A stretch of 64,000 nucleotides of DNA from UBA1268 sp002694955 (GTDB lineage: Bacteria > Planctomycetota > Planctomycetia > Pirellulales > UBA1268): positions 1 to 64,000 of the forward strand of contig JALCBP010000005.1 of NCBI GenBank assembly GCA_028066355.1. The letters run 5' to 3'. Both the position numbers and the translations under genes were made by a program. Of this stretch, positions 1 to 7,618 are shown one piece after another; positions within the stretch are counted from its first letter, which is position 1; the number at the start of each line of letters is the position of its first letter. The notes beneath the pieces are model-generated. The model searched no databases and was not told the origin of the DNA. It saw only the letters and a list, made by a program, of their open reading frames with translations.

Positions 1-78
1 GGCGACTTGTTGGTATTGTTTTGGGGAAATTCCATTCCAATAAGTAAAGCTACGAATAAGAATAGAGAAAAATGATCG

Positions 79-1824
79 ATGAACCGTTCACTCTGGCAGT
101 ACAGCTCGACCTTCAAGAAAAATAATAAAACGTACGTCTTATCACTTTGTATCTCACTATTCCTATGTGGCGGTGCATTCGCTGAAGTTCATCTCCCTCG
201 TTTTTTTTCAGATAGTCTGATTCTTCAGCAGAATCAGACAAATGCAATCTGGGGCTGGGCAGAACCAGGTGAAGAAGTGGTTGTTGACTCGAGTTGGGAA
301 GCCAGTGCTTCAACAGTCACGGACAGTGAGGGTCGCTGGAAAGTTTTTTTAGAAACACCATCGCATGGGACAGGGCATTCACTTCGCGTGGTCGGAACAA
401 ACACAATTGTCATAAAAAATGTTGCTATTGGTGAAGTCTGGCTTTGCTTAGGTCAATCTAATATGGGTTGGTCAGTTCAAAACAGTTTTGAAGCAGATGA
501 TGAATTGGCAGTTGACCTTCCTGACCTGAGGATTTTTAGATCTTCCCGCGAGCATTGGCACACACCTCTTGAAGAAAATCGTGACAGACTTTGCGTTTGG
601 AAACCTTGCACCGCTGAGTCGGCAATGGAAACGTCCGCAGTTGCTTATTTCTTCGCTAAAAAGCTCCAGCAGGAACTCTGTATTCCTGTGGGCATCATTC
701 AGCGTGCATATGCTGGAACACCCATAGAGGGGTGGCTTCCGTGGGATCAACAAAAGAATGATCCGCGGTCGAAAGTACAGAAAGAATTACTTGAAAACAC
801 AGCTGCTCGTTTGGCAGAAAACCGAGGGGAAACGGTCGAGAAAGCACTCGCGACCTTCAATGCCGAATTAGATGCCTACAACATCAAAATTGATGCTGGC
901 GAAACTATGAAAAACAAGTTTCGACAACTTTCTCCACCAATTATTACACGACCAGCCACGCTCGGGCATCAATTCCCGGGGAATATATTTAATGCCATGG
1001 TCGCGCCAGTGATCCCCTTTGGCATTCGGGGAATCATCTGGTACCAGGGTGAAAGAAACTCAAAAAATGTTCCTCAGGCAATGCATTATCAACACCAGTT
1101 GGAAACACTCGTAAAGTTCTATCGCCAGGAATGGCACCAAAAGTCAAATGGCCACATACCTGAAGATTTCCCAGTTCAAATAACTCAACTCCCAAGCTGG
1201 CATGAGCCGCAGACTGCTCCTTCAGAAGGCGTTGAATCTCCTTGGGTTGCGAACCGCGAATCCATGCGTCTCGCGACAAAAAACCTTCCGAACACACACA
1301 TGGCGGTTTCCATCGACACTGGGGATGCCATTGCATTACATCCCAAAAATAAAAAACCAATCGGCATTCGGCATGCGATCATTGCACTAAAAAACACGTA
1401 CAAGAAGTGCCCGGTGGGTGAGGGCCCCCGATACCACGATCACAAAATAGAAAATGGAGAAATCCGTATCGAATTCGAGTCTATTGGTTCTGGTCTCCAG
1501 CCCGCCCATTCAGGACCACTTAACGGATTTGCCATCGCTGGCAGTGATCGCCTGTGGTATTGGGCAGATGCAAGAATTCTCGGTACCACTGTGATTGTTT
1601 CATCCTCAGATGTCCCTGAACCCGTTGCAGTTCGTTATGCATGGGCCATGAACCCCTCGCAACGCAACCTGCTTTATAACCAAGAGGGCTTACCGGCATC
1701 ACCGTTTCGCACAGACAACTGGCAACTTTACGATCCAAACGCAGACATCACCGAAGTTTCAAAGCCACAAAAACCGAGTGACTACATTTCTCAAGATTGG
1801 GATCGGCCAGTAATGAGACCCTAG
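79..1824 (+). CDS. Secreted sialate O-acetylesterase-like SGNH hydrolase
   Basis: This 581-residue protein resembles the sialate O-acetylesterase (SASA) branch of SGNH esterases, which remove acetyl groups from sugars. An N-terminal hydrophobic stretch at about residues 18-35, ending AFA, looks like a signal peptide, so it should act outside the cytoplasm. The nucleophile block GQSNM lies at residues 125-129 (Ser127). The second family block WYQGERN starts at Trp321, where WYQGESN is usual. The acid/histidine block is D416-x4-H421 (DAIALHP). A beta-sandwich-like region precedes the nucleophile, as in family members. The next gene on the strand is another secreted esterase, so the pair may deacetylate an extracellular glycan. 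The exact substrate cannot be read from sequence. Confidence 0.85.
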   Translation: MNRSLWQYSSTFKKNNKTYVLSLCISLFLCGGAFAEVHLPRFFSDSLILQQNQTNAIWGWAEPGEEVVVDSSWEASASTVTDSEGRWKVFLETPSHGTGHSLRVVGTNTIVIKNVAIGEVWLCLGQSNMGWSVQNSFEADDELAVDLPDLRIFRSSREHWHTPLEENRDRLCVWKPCTAESAMETSAVAYFFAKKLQQELCIPVGIIQRAYAGTPIEGWLPWDQQKNDPRSKVQKELLENTAARLAENRGETVEKALATFNAELDAYNIKIDAGETMKNKFRQLSPPIITRPATLGHQFPGNIFNAMVAPVIPFGIRGIIWYQGERNSKNVPQAMHYQHQLETLVKFYRQEWHQKSNGHIPEDFPVQITQLPSWHEPQTAPSEGVESPWVANRESMRLATKNLPNTHMAVSIDTGDAIALHPKNKKPIGIRHAIIALKNTYKKCPVGEGPRYHDHKIENGEIRIEFESIGSGLQPAHSGPLNGFAIAGSDRLWYWADARILGTTVIVSSSDVPEPVAVRYAWAMNPSQRNLLYNQEGLPASPFRTDNWQLYDPNADITEVSKPQKPSDYISQDWDRPVMRP

Positions 1825-1889
1825 GGGAATGATAAACTTCTTACCTTACACAGAACCGTTGTATGTCGAACATTAGGATGTGATTTTTA

Positions 1890-2669
1890 ATGAGAATCTT
1901 TTCAGCAATTCGATTTTTACCCTCTATTGCCTGTCTCATAACGATATCACTGGCATCTTTGATACAGGCTCAGGAATCATGGCGAGACTTATACCAACCA
2001 CAAGTATTTGATGGCATGCCATGCCGGATCATGACACCCCTCACTGTCGATGCCAATAAGGACTATCCGGTAATTGTTTCTCTTCACGGAGCAGGAGGCA
2101 AAGGAAATAACAACAAAAAACAATTGAAAGACTGGAATCATCAACTTGCAGATGAACAGAGAAGAAAAGATTTCCCCTGCTATGTAGTTGCCCCACAAGC
2201 CGATGAACTATGGAACTCCGGCCACCTCCGAAAAATAAAAGGTGTTATCAATACATTGACCTCAGTTGACATGAGTCGCATCTACATCCTTGGACATTCA
2301 ATGGGCGGCCATGGCACCTACATATTCACTCAAATTGACCCAGAATTCTTCGCTGCAGCAGCACCATCTGCAGGAAGTGGACTACGACGCTCAGAACCAT
2401 TTATTAATCCAGAAAAAATTAAGGATCTACCTATCTGGGCTTTTCATGGAGACAAAGACGGCGTCTGCCCGATTGAAAAAGATCAGGCAGTATTTGACGA
2501 AATGAAACGCCTCGGTGGCAATATGAAACTCACAATCTGGCAAGGTGACAATCATGGTGTGTCAGGAAAATTTATTCCCGGTGCAAAAAACAGCATCACA
2601 TACACGAGCAGCGAACGCTGTAATAGTGAGCCTGACTTCCTGACATGGCTTTTTGCACAATCAAAGTAA
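1890..2669 (+). CDS. Secreted alpha/beta-hydrolase esterase (dienelactone hydrolase / PHB-depolymerase-like)
   Basis: This 259-residue protein has a signal peptide at about residues 1-28 (ending IQA) followed by an alpha/beta-hydrolase fold. The nucleophile elbow is GHSMGG with Ser137. The likely acid is Asp188 or Asp190 in HGDKDG, and the catalytic histidine is His222 in GDNHG. An early SLHGAGG block would form the oxyanion hole. Planctomycete relatives are annotated as prolyl oligopeptidase-like or feruloyl-esterase-like phospholipase/carboxylesterases. It follows the SGNH esterase by 65 bp on the same strand and is probably co-transcribed. Its stop codon (TAA, 2667-2669) lies inside a sequence duplicated across the first assembly gap, but the reading frame is complete before the gap. 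Confidence 0.8.
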   Translation: MRIFSAIRFLPSIACLITISLASLIQAQESWRDLYQPQVFDGMPCRIMTPLTVDANKDYPVIVSLHGAGGKGNNNKKQLKDWNHQLADEQRRKDFPCYVVAPQADELWNSGHLRKIKGVINTLTSVDMSRIYILGHSMGGHGTYIFTQIDPEFFAAAAPSAGSGLRRSEPFINPEKIKDLPIWAFHGDKDGVCPIEKDQAVFDEMKRLGGNMKLTIWQGDNHGVSGKFIPGAKNSITYTSSERCNSEPDFLTWLFAQSK

Positions 2670-2832
2670 ACTTCTTGNNNNNNNNNNNNNNNNNNNNNNN
2701 NNNNNNNNNNNNNNNNNNNNNNNNNNNNNNNNNNNNNNNNNNNNNNNNNNNNNNNNNNNNNNNNNNNNNNNNNNNNNATAGTGAGCCTGACTTCCTGACA
2801 TGGCTTTTTGCACAATCAAAGTAAACTTCTTG
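2623..2832. other. Assembly gap of 100 N flanked by identical 55-bp ends
   Basis: Positions 2678-2777 are exactly 100 N. The 55 bases before the gap (2623-2677) are identical to the 55 bases after it (2778-2832). The copied segment contains the last codons and stop of the upstream esterase gene. A same-length duplication at both gaps of the window points to unmerged de Bruijn-graph contig ends (k = 55), scaffolded with a default 100 N. The true locus probably lacks both the Ns and one 55-bp copy. Confidence 0.85.
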
Positions 2833-2848
2833 CAAAGTAAACTTCTTG
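2817..2848. repeat. Tandem repeat, 16-bp unit, two copies
   Basis: The unit caaagtaaacttcttg occurs at 2817-2832 and again directly at 2833-2848. Only one copy is present on the left side of the gap before the Ns begin. The repeat starts at the 3' end of the esterase gene and includes its stop codon. A variable copy number would explain why the assembly broke here. Confidence 0.8.
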
Positions 2849-2868
2849 GAAAGCTTGATCGGCTATGC

Positions 2869-4107
2869 TTACCCTCCATAGCCAACGAGGTTTTTAAGTA
2901 TCTCTGTGGCTTGCTCAACCTCTCGCAAATCAATCCACTCATTGGCTGTGTGCGCCTGGGCAATTGAACCCGGGCCGAAGACAACACAAGGCAAATCAGC
3001 CGCTGCATAAACACACGCATTGGTCCCGTAACGGGCAACTTTTTCAGCAGCATGAACACCAGCTTTTTCTGCAGCATCTCGAAGGCTCTTAGCCGCCTTC
3101 GCTGCACCAACTCCTTCATTCGAAAGCCCTGCACTTGCAAGAAATGGATCTTCATGGTGGATCACAGTAGTTGGGCAGTGTTTAGAAACATAATCAATCA
3201 CCTCTCGCATTGATTCAAGTGGGTCTTCTCCCGGCACCAATCGGCGATCAATTTCAAGAGCAACGCGATCTGGTACAAGATTCACACCCATTCCACCATG
3301 AATTGTCCCTACACTGAGTGTTGGGGCACCGCAGGGATGTGAAGAGTGACGAAGAGCAAGTTCTTGCGATAATGACTCCAACACCAGTGCAACTCTAGAA
3401 GCAGAATAAATTGCATTCAAGCCTTTCTCTGGATAAGAACTATGGCACGCCTGACCACAGACAGTCATCCGCCAACGAACTGCACCTTTGTGTTGAGTTA
3501 CTAATTGAAGACCAGTTGGTTCAGCCACAACAACCATATCTGGTAGGCCAGATAAAACTGATTGAATCAATTCTTTTGCGACCCTGTCTCTTTCGTGATC
3601 AGATTTTGTCAATAGATTGGTAAATGCTTTTGCTCCTGAAAAACCAAACTCTTCATTTACGCTTGCAACAAAAATGACTGAAGCATGGCGTATTTTCAAA
3701 GGTGATAAATCTTCAAGTGCTGCCACCATCGACGCCATACCACCTTTGACATCACATGCCCCCCGTCCAAATAACTGACCATTCTTAATAGTTGGAGAGA
3801 ATGGCGGTATGGTCATGCCTTCGACAGGCACTGTGTCTTGATGAGCATCCCACAGAAGTACAGGTGAATCTGACCTCGTAGCTGGTAAAACAGCCACCAC
3901 ATTCTCGCGTTTTGGGAAAACGTGCTGCCGAACAGCGGCTATTCCAGCTTCGCTGAACCGATTCAGAAGGTACTCGGTCACCCTCCCTTCAAGGTATTCG
4001 GGGCCGGTGAGACCGCGGCCCATCGGATTCACGCTGGGACGACGAATAAGATCTGCCAGAATTTCAGTGCAGTCAGCCATGGCCCCTACGGTAGCAGGTT
4101 TATTCAT
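2869..4107 (-). CDS. M20 family metallopeptidase (ArgE/DapE/CPG2-like deacylase)
   Basis: This is a zinc-dependent M20 amidohydrolase of about 412 residues, the family that includes acetylornithine deacetylase, succinyl-diaminopimelate desuccinylase and carboxypeptidase G2. The metal and catalytic blocks are in order: WDAHQDTVP (His-x-Asp), GRGACDVKGG (bridging Asp), VNEEFGFSG (catalytic and metal Glu), VVAEPTG, and a C-terminal AHTANEW histidine. A central dimerisation domain lies between them. The open frame runs up to 4230, but I place the start at 4107 (MNKPATVG), because the family similarity begins there and the upstream part would cover a palindromic operator-like site. ATG 4080 is an alternative. 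It is divergent from nuoA. The substrate is not determined; argE-like use in arginine metabolism is only a guess. Confidence 0.8.
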   Translation of the reverse strand: MNKPATVGAMADCTEILADLIRRPSVNPMGRGLTGPEYLEGRVTEYLLNRFSEAGIAAVRQHVFPKRENVVAVLPATRSDSPVLLWDAHQDTVPVEGMTIPPFSPTIKNGQLFGRGACDVKGGMASMVAALEDLSPLKIRHASVIFVASVNEEFGFSGAKAFTNLLTKSDHERDRVAKELIQSVLSGLPDMVVVAEPTGLQLVTQHKGAVRWRMTVCGQACHSSYPEKGLNAIYSASRVALVLESLSQELALRHSSHPCGAPTLSVGTIHGGMGVNLVPDRVALEIDRRLVPGEDPLESMREVIDYVSKHCPTTVIHHEDPFLASAGLSNEGVGAAKAAKSLRDAAEKAGVHAAEKVARYGTNACVYAAADLPCVVFGPGSIAQAHTANEWIDLREVEQATEILKNLVGYGG

Positions 4108-4211
4108 GGATTCCTGAAAAAACAATCCTGGAGGCCGCTCGCCGATTTGCCCCAGAGACTGTATAAAGGAGTGGTGGAAATCCGGTGTGCAGCACCGTTT
4201 TTTTGCCACAT

Positions 4212-4235
4212 ACTTTGTGACGTTTTTCACAAAGT
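4212..4235. promoter_or_regulatory. CRP/FNR-family operator-like palindrome upstream of nuoA
   Basis: A perfect 9-bp inverted repeat with 6-bp spacer, ACTTTGTGA-N6-TCACAAAGT, contains the exact TGTGA-N6-TCACA core known for CRP-type regulators. Its centre is about 84 bp upstream of the nuoA ATG and about 116 bp upstream of the chosen start of the divergent M20 gene. It could also form a short RNA hairpin, but its symmetry and promoter position favour a protein-binding site. No convincing -35/-10 pair could be assigned. Confidence 0.6.
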
Positions 4236-4307
4236 CATTGTTTTCCGCGTTTTACCAAGTTTCAGACCTCGCTTCCTTTCACCCTTGGCAGCGAGATACC
4301 TAAGCCC

Positions 4308-4703
4308 ATGGACACAATTCTTCCGGTTCTGCTTTTTGTTGTTATTGCAGCAGCGGTGTCTGTCAGCCTGATTATTCTTCCCCGTCTGGTTGCCCCAAGA
4401 CGGAAGGGTGCCGTAAAAGAAATGCCATATGAAAGTGGAATGGACCCCATCCATGACACAAGGCGGCGGTTCGACGTACGGTTTCACCTCGTCGCTGTAA
4501 CATTTCTGGTTTTTGATGTTGAATTATTGTTTTTGTATCCATGGGCTGTTGCCAGTCGCTCACCTGCGGGTATCGATGCTGCAGTAGCAGAAGGGATGCT
4601 CTCGAGTAGAGGTCTTGCTTTCGCTGGCGGTCTTGTCTTTGTTCTTCTCGTTGTTGTGGGCTTTGCTTACGACTGGCGAAAGGGGGTCTTTCGATGGCGG
4701 TAG
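4308..4703 (+). CDS. nuoA: NADH-quinone oxidoreductase subunit A
   Basis: This 131-residue protein is the small membrane subunit A of respiratory complex I. It has three predicted membrane helices (about residues 3-25, 62-85 and 98-121). The conserved loop includes YESGMDPI, and VTFLVFDVELLFLYPW with acidic residues in helix 2 is the classic subunit A signature. It opens the fourteen-gene nuo operon. The last 10 bp overlap nuoB, indicating translational coupling. An ATG at 4308 gives the expected N-terminus. A TGTGA-N6-TCACA palindrome lies upstream. Confidence 0.95.
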   Translation: MDTILPVLLFVVIAAAVSVSLIILPRLVAPRRKGAVKEMPYESGMDPIHDTRRRFDVRFHLVAVTFLVFDVELLFLYPWAVASRSPAGIDAAVAEGMLSSRGLAFAGGLVFVLLVVVGFAYDWRKGVFRWR

Positions 4704-5320
4704 CACAGTCGGGATCAAGTAATCTTGAACTCCCAGAAAACGTTGTTGTCAGTCGACTCGATGAACTAGCAAGTTGGTGTCGAAAAAACAGTTTGTGGCC
4801 AATGCCATTTGCCACAGCGTGCTGTGGCATTGAACTCATGGCAACCGGAGCCGCTAAGCATGACCTGGCTCGCTTCGGTGCAGAGGTCTTTCGTTTTAGC
4901 CCTCGCCAATGTGACTTAATGATCGTTGCAGGCCGCGTGGTAATGAAAATGCTTCCTGTGCTCCAAAGAATATGGCAGCAGATGCACGAACCAAAGTGGT
5001 GCATATCGATGGGTGCATGCGCGAGCACCGGTGGCGTTTTTGACACATATGCAGTTGTTCAGGGTATCGATCGCTTTATCCCTGTTGATATGTACGTGCC
5101 CGGTTGCCCTCCACGTCCCGAGCAACTCATACAAGCAATTATCGATTTACAAGACAAAATTCAAAGAGAGGGCACACTGAGTGGTCGAGAATTTAATACC
5201 CGCCAGCGTCAGGACCAAAAACGCGCTCTTGTTGCGTGCCCAGAAGTTCTTTCACTCGACGCGTCCCGAAATCCAAATTTGCAACGGGAACTTGCAAATT
5301 CTGCAACTGACACAAATTAA
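4694..5320 (+). CDS. nuoB: NADH-quinone oxidoreductase subunit B
   Basis: This 208-residue peripheral-arm subunit carries cluster N2, the last Fe-S cluster before quinone. All four ligands are visible: the tandem pair Cys43-Cys44 in ACCGIE, Cys109 in GACASTGG and Cys138 in VPGCPPRPE. The C-terminal tail of about 40 residues after the PEQL block is polar and variable. It overlaps nuoA by 10 bp. It is followed after 28 bp by nuoC. Confidence 0.96.
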   Translation: MAVAQSGSSNLELPENVVVSRLDELASWCRKNSLWPMPFATACCGIELMATGAAKHDLARFGAEVFRFSPRQCDLMIVAGRVVMKMLPVLQRIWQQMHEPKWCISMGACASTGGVFDTYAVVQGIDRFIPVDMYVPGCPPRPEQLIQAIIDLQDKIQREGTLSGREFNTRQRQDQKRALVACPEVLSLDASRNPNLQRELANSATDTN

Positions 5321-5348
5321 TTCTATTTTTCCATAGTCTTCGATAGCC

Positions 5349-5879
5349 GTGATGACTGATTCAACACAAACAAACAAGACTCAACCCTCCGAGAATCCAC
5401 ATGTGGTTGCTCTTGAAGAAGCATGTGACGCTGTAGAGGTCTCAGTATTCCGTAATCAATATCGGGTTGTCGTCCCCGCTGAAAAGTCATTCGAAGCGTT
5501 GTCTCTTCTCAAAGACCGTGGCTTCGATCTACTCGTCGACGTCAGTTGTGTCGATTACCTCGAATATCGAGGCGCAAAACACCGATATGGTCTTGTGTAC
5601 CTTGTAGCTTCCACGGTAGGCCAGCAACGGCTAACTGTTCGAGTTTTTGCTGATGACCCCGAGCCAACGGTTGCAAGCGTCGTTCCTTTATGGGAAGCGG
5701 CGAACTGGCTTGAGCGTGAAGTGTGGGACCTCTTTGGTATTCACTTCACCGGTCATCCCGACTTGAGAAGACTCGTCATGCCTGAAGAATTCACCGCGCA
5801 TCCCCTTCGTAAAGATTATCCACTCCAAGGCCGTGGGGAACGTCATAACTTCCCAGTTATCACCCGCGACCACAGTTGA
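5349..5879 (+). CDS. nuoC: NADH-quinone oxidoreductase subunit C
   Basis: This 176-residue protein is the 30-kDa subunit of the complex I connecting arm. The family signature WLEREVWDLFGIHFTGHP followed by LRRLVMPEEF and PLRKDYPLQG is intact near residues 115-160. It is separate from nuoD, unlike the fused NuoCD of enterobacteria. The start at 5349 (ATG ATG) gives a short polar N-terminus before the domain. The gene lies between nuoB and nuoD with short spacers of about 20-30 bp. Confidence 0.95.
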   Translation: MMTDSTQTNKTQPSENPHVVALEEACDAVEVSVFRNQYRVVVPAEKSFEALSLLKDRGFDLLVDVSCVDYLEYRGAKHRYGLVYLVASTVGQQRLTVRVFADDPEPTVASVVPLWEAANWLEREVWDLFGIHFTGHPDLRRLVMPEEFTAHPLRKDYPLQGRGERHNFPVITRDHS

Positions 5880-5900
5880 ACTTTTTCAATAATTAACCAT

Positions 5901-7124
5901 ATGGCTATCGCCCCAACAGAAATTCAAACTCCACCAGAGGCTAGAAGTGAAGACTATCTTTGGACTCTGAACTTTGGCCCTCAGCACCCTGCAACACACA
6001 CGACGTTGCGATTGGTTCTGAAGCTTGAAGGTGAACGAGTCGTCGATGCAATTCCTGAAATGGGATACCTCCATTCGGGCTTTGAAAAAATTGGTGAACA
6101 TCTCACGTATAACCAATATGTCACTGTCACCGATCGAATGAATTACATCTCACCAATGGCCAACAATGTAGCGTGGCACCATTCGGTTGAGACGCTTCTT
6201 GGAATCGATCTCACGCCACGTTGCACCTATATCCGTACTATTGTCGCCGAACTGGCACGCATTAGTGACCACTTGTTGTCGAATGGTGCAGTTGGTCTTG
6301 ATTCGGGGGCATTTACGTACTTCCTTTACGCCTTCTATCAGCGTGAAGTGATTTACGACATCTTCGAGACACTTTGTGGTGCTCGCTTCACAAACAGCTA
6401 CACGCGTGTTGGAGGTGTGTCCCAAGATTTCACCCCACTGGTTGTTGAAAAAATTCGATCGTTTCTCAAAACGTTTCCGAAAACACTCGATGATATGGAG
6501 CGATTACTGAACCGTAATCGTATTTTTGTTGATCGAACCAAAGGTGTCGGCATTCTGACAAAAGAGGAAGCAATAAATCGAGGTGCCACGGGGCCTGTTG
6601 CTCGAGCGAGTGGCGTTCCAAGAGACCTTCGGCGCGATGAGCCCTACTTGGCATACTCTGATTTTGATTTCCAAGTCAGCTGTGCTTCATCTGGTGACTG
6701 CTATGCACGGTACCTTGTGCGAATGCAGGAGATGCGAGAAAGTCTCAAGATTGTCGAGCAGGCAATTGAGAATTTGCCAAGTGGGCCTGTGGACGTCGGC
6801 ATTGATGAACGCATGGCACTTCCGACAAAAAAGCAGGTGTACTCAACAATCGAAGGAACTATCTCGCACTTCGAGTTAAGCATGAGTAATCGAGGGTTTG
6901 AAGTCCCATGCGAAGAGTCATATGCCGCCATCGAGGCGCCAAATGGTGAACTTGGTTTCTATCTTGTTGGTGATGGTGAAGATCAGGCATACCGGGCCAG
7001 GTGTCGACCACCCTCGGTTTTGCACTACGCCATGTTTCCACACCTTATTCGTGGCCATACCCTCTCAGACGTTGTAGCGGTACTCGGGAGCCTTAATATA
7101 ATTGCAGCGGAGCTCGACCGATGA
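5901..7124 (+). CDS. nuoD: NADH-quinone oxidoreductase subunit D
   Basis: This 407-residue 49-kDa-type subunit forms the quinone chamber together with NuoB. Diagnostic blocks are NFGPQHPATHTTLRLVL near the N-terminus, GYLHSGFEKIGEH and DRMNYISPMANN. The His and Tyr expected to contact the quinone headgroup fall in the FGPQHPATH and DRMNY regions. The C-terminus RCRPPSVLHYAMFPHLIRG is well conserved, ending in ELDR where many homologues have EVDR. Its last 4 bp overlap the nuoE start (ATGA). Confidence 0.96.
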   Translation: MAIAPTEIQTPPEARSEDYLWTLNFGPQHPATHTTLRLVLKLEGERVVDAIPEMGYLHSGFEKIGEHLTYNQYVTVTDRMNYISPMANNVAWHHSVETLLGIDLTPRCTYIRTIVAELARISDHLLSNGAVGLDSGAFTYFLYAFYQREVIYDIFETLCGARFTNSYTRVGGVSQDFTPLVVEKIRSFLKTFPKTLDDMERLLNRNRIFVDRTKGVGILTKEEAINRGATGPVARASGVPRDLRRDEPYLAYSDFDFQVSCASSGDCYARYLVRMQEMRESLKIVEQAIENLPSGPVDVGIDERMALPTKKQVYSTIEGTISHFELSMSNRGFEVPCEESYAAIEAPNGELGFYLVGDGEDQAYRARCRPPSVLHYAMFPHLIRGHTLSDVVAVLGSLNIIAAELDR

Positions 7125-7618
7125 TTGCGAATCGCAAGGTTCTTACTGATGACATGGTTACACGCATAGAAGCATTGGCTTCTCGTTACCCAACCAAGCA
7201 AGCGTTAACACTGCCAGCACTGCATGTTGTTCATGATGAGCTACGACATGTTCCGCTCGATGCTGTAGTTGAGATCGCCCAGTTACTGGATCTCGCTCCG
7301 GCGGAAGTTCAAGATACCCTGACTTTCTACCAATTTTTTCACCAAGAGAAGCCACACGGCAAAGTTAGGGCATTTGTTTGCCGCTCAATCTCATGCGCGC
7401 TTCGGGGCGGTGAGCAGGTACTTGACCACCTTTGCGAAAAGGCAGGAATAAATCCCGGTGAAACAACCAGTGACGGAAGTATCACCATTGAACCCGCGGA
7501 GTGCCTGGGCGCCTGCGACTTTGCTCCATGTATGCTTGCTGGAAATCATTTGCATAAAGATTTAACTCCAGAAAAAGCGGACGCGTTCCTAAACTCAATT
7601 GGGAGGCAAAACGGATGA
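7121..7618 (+). CDS. nuoE: NADH-quinone oxidoreductase subunit E
   Basis: This 165-residue thioredoxin-like subunit binds the [2Fe-2S] cluster N1a next to NuoF. The ligands are Cys87 and Cys92 (CRSISC) and Cys128 and Cys132 (CLGAC). The N-terminal helical part (PALHVVHDELRHVP) is typical of the family. It overlaps nuoD and nuoF by 4 bp each, so the three dehydrogenase-module genes are translationally coupled. Confidence 0.95.
   Translation: MIANRKVLTDDMVTRIEALASRYPTKQALTLPALHVVHDELRHVPLDAVVEIAQLLDLAPAEVQDTLTFYQFFHQEKPHGKVRAFVCRSISCALRGGEQVLDHLCEKAGINPGETTSDGSITIEPAECLGACDFAPCMLAGNHLHKDLTPEKADAFLNSIGRQNG

Noticed and set aside
2623..2832. A genuine 55-bp direct repeat or insertion-site duplication
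   Set aside because: The same exact 55-bp length flanks both 100-N gaps, which fits contig overlaps much better than biology.
2552..3155. Minus-strand open frames running through the first N gap
   Set aside because: They exist only because N is translated as X, and they overlap the real esterase and M20 genes in other frames.
4372..5046. 224-codon antisense frame across nuoA/nuoB
   Set aside because: No domain features are visible, and it is opposite two highly conserved complex I genes.
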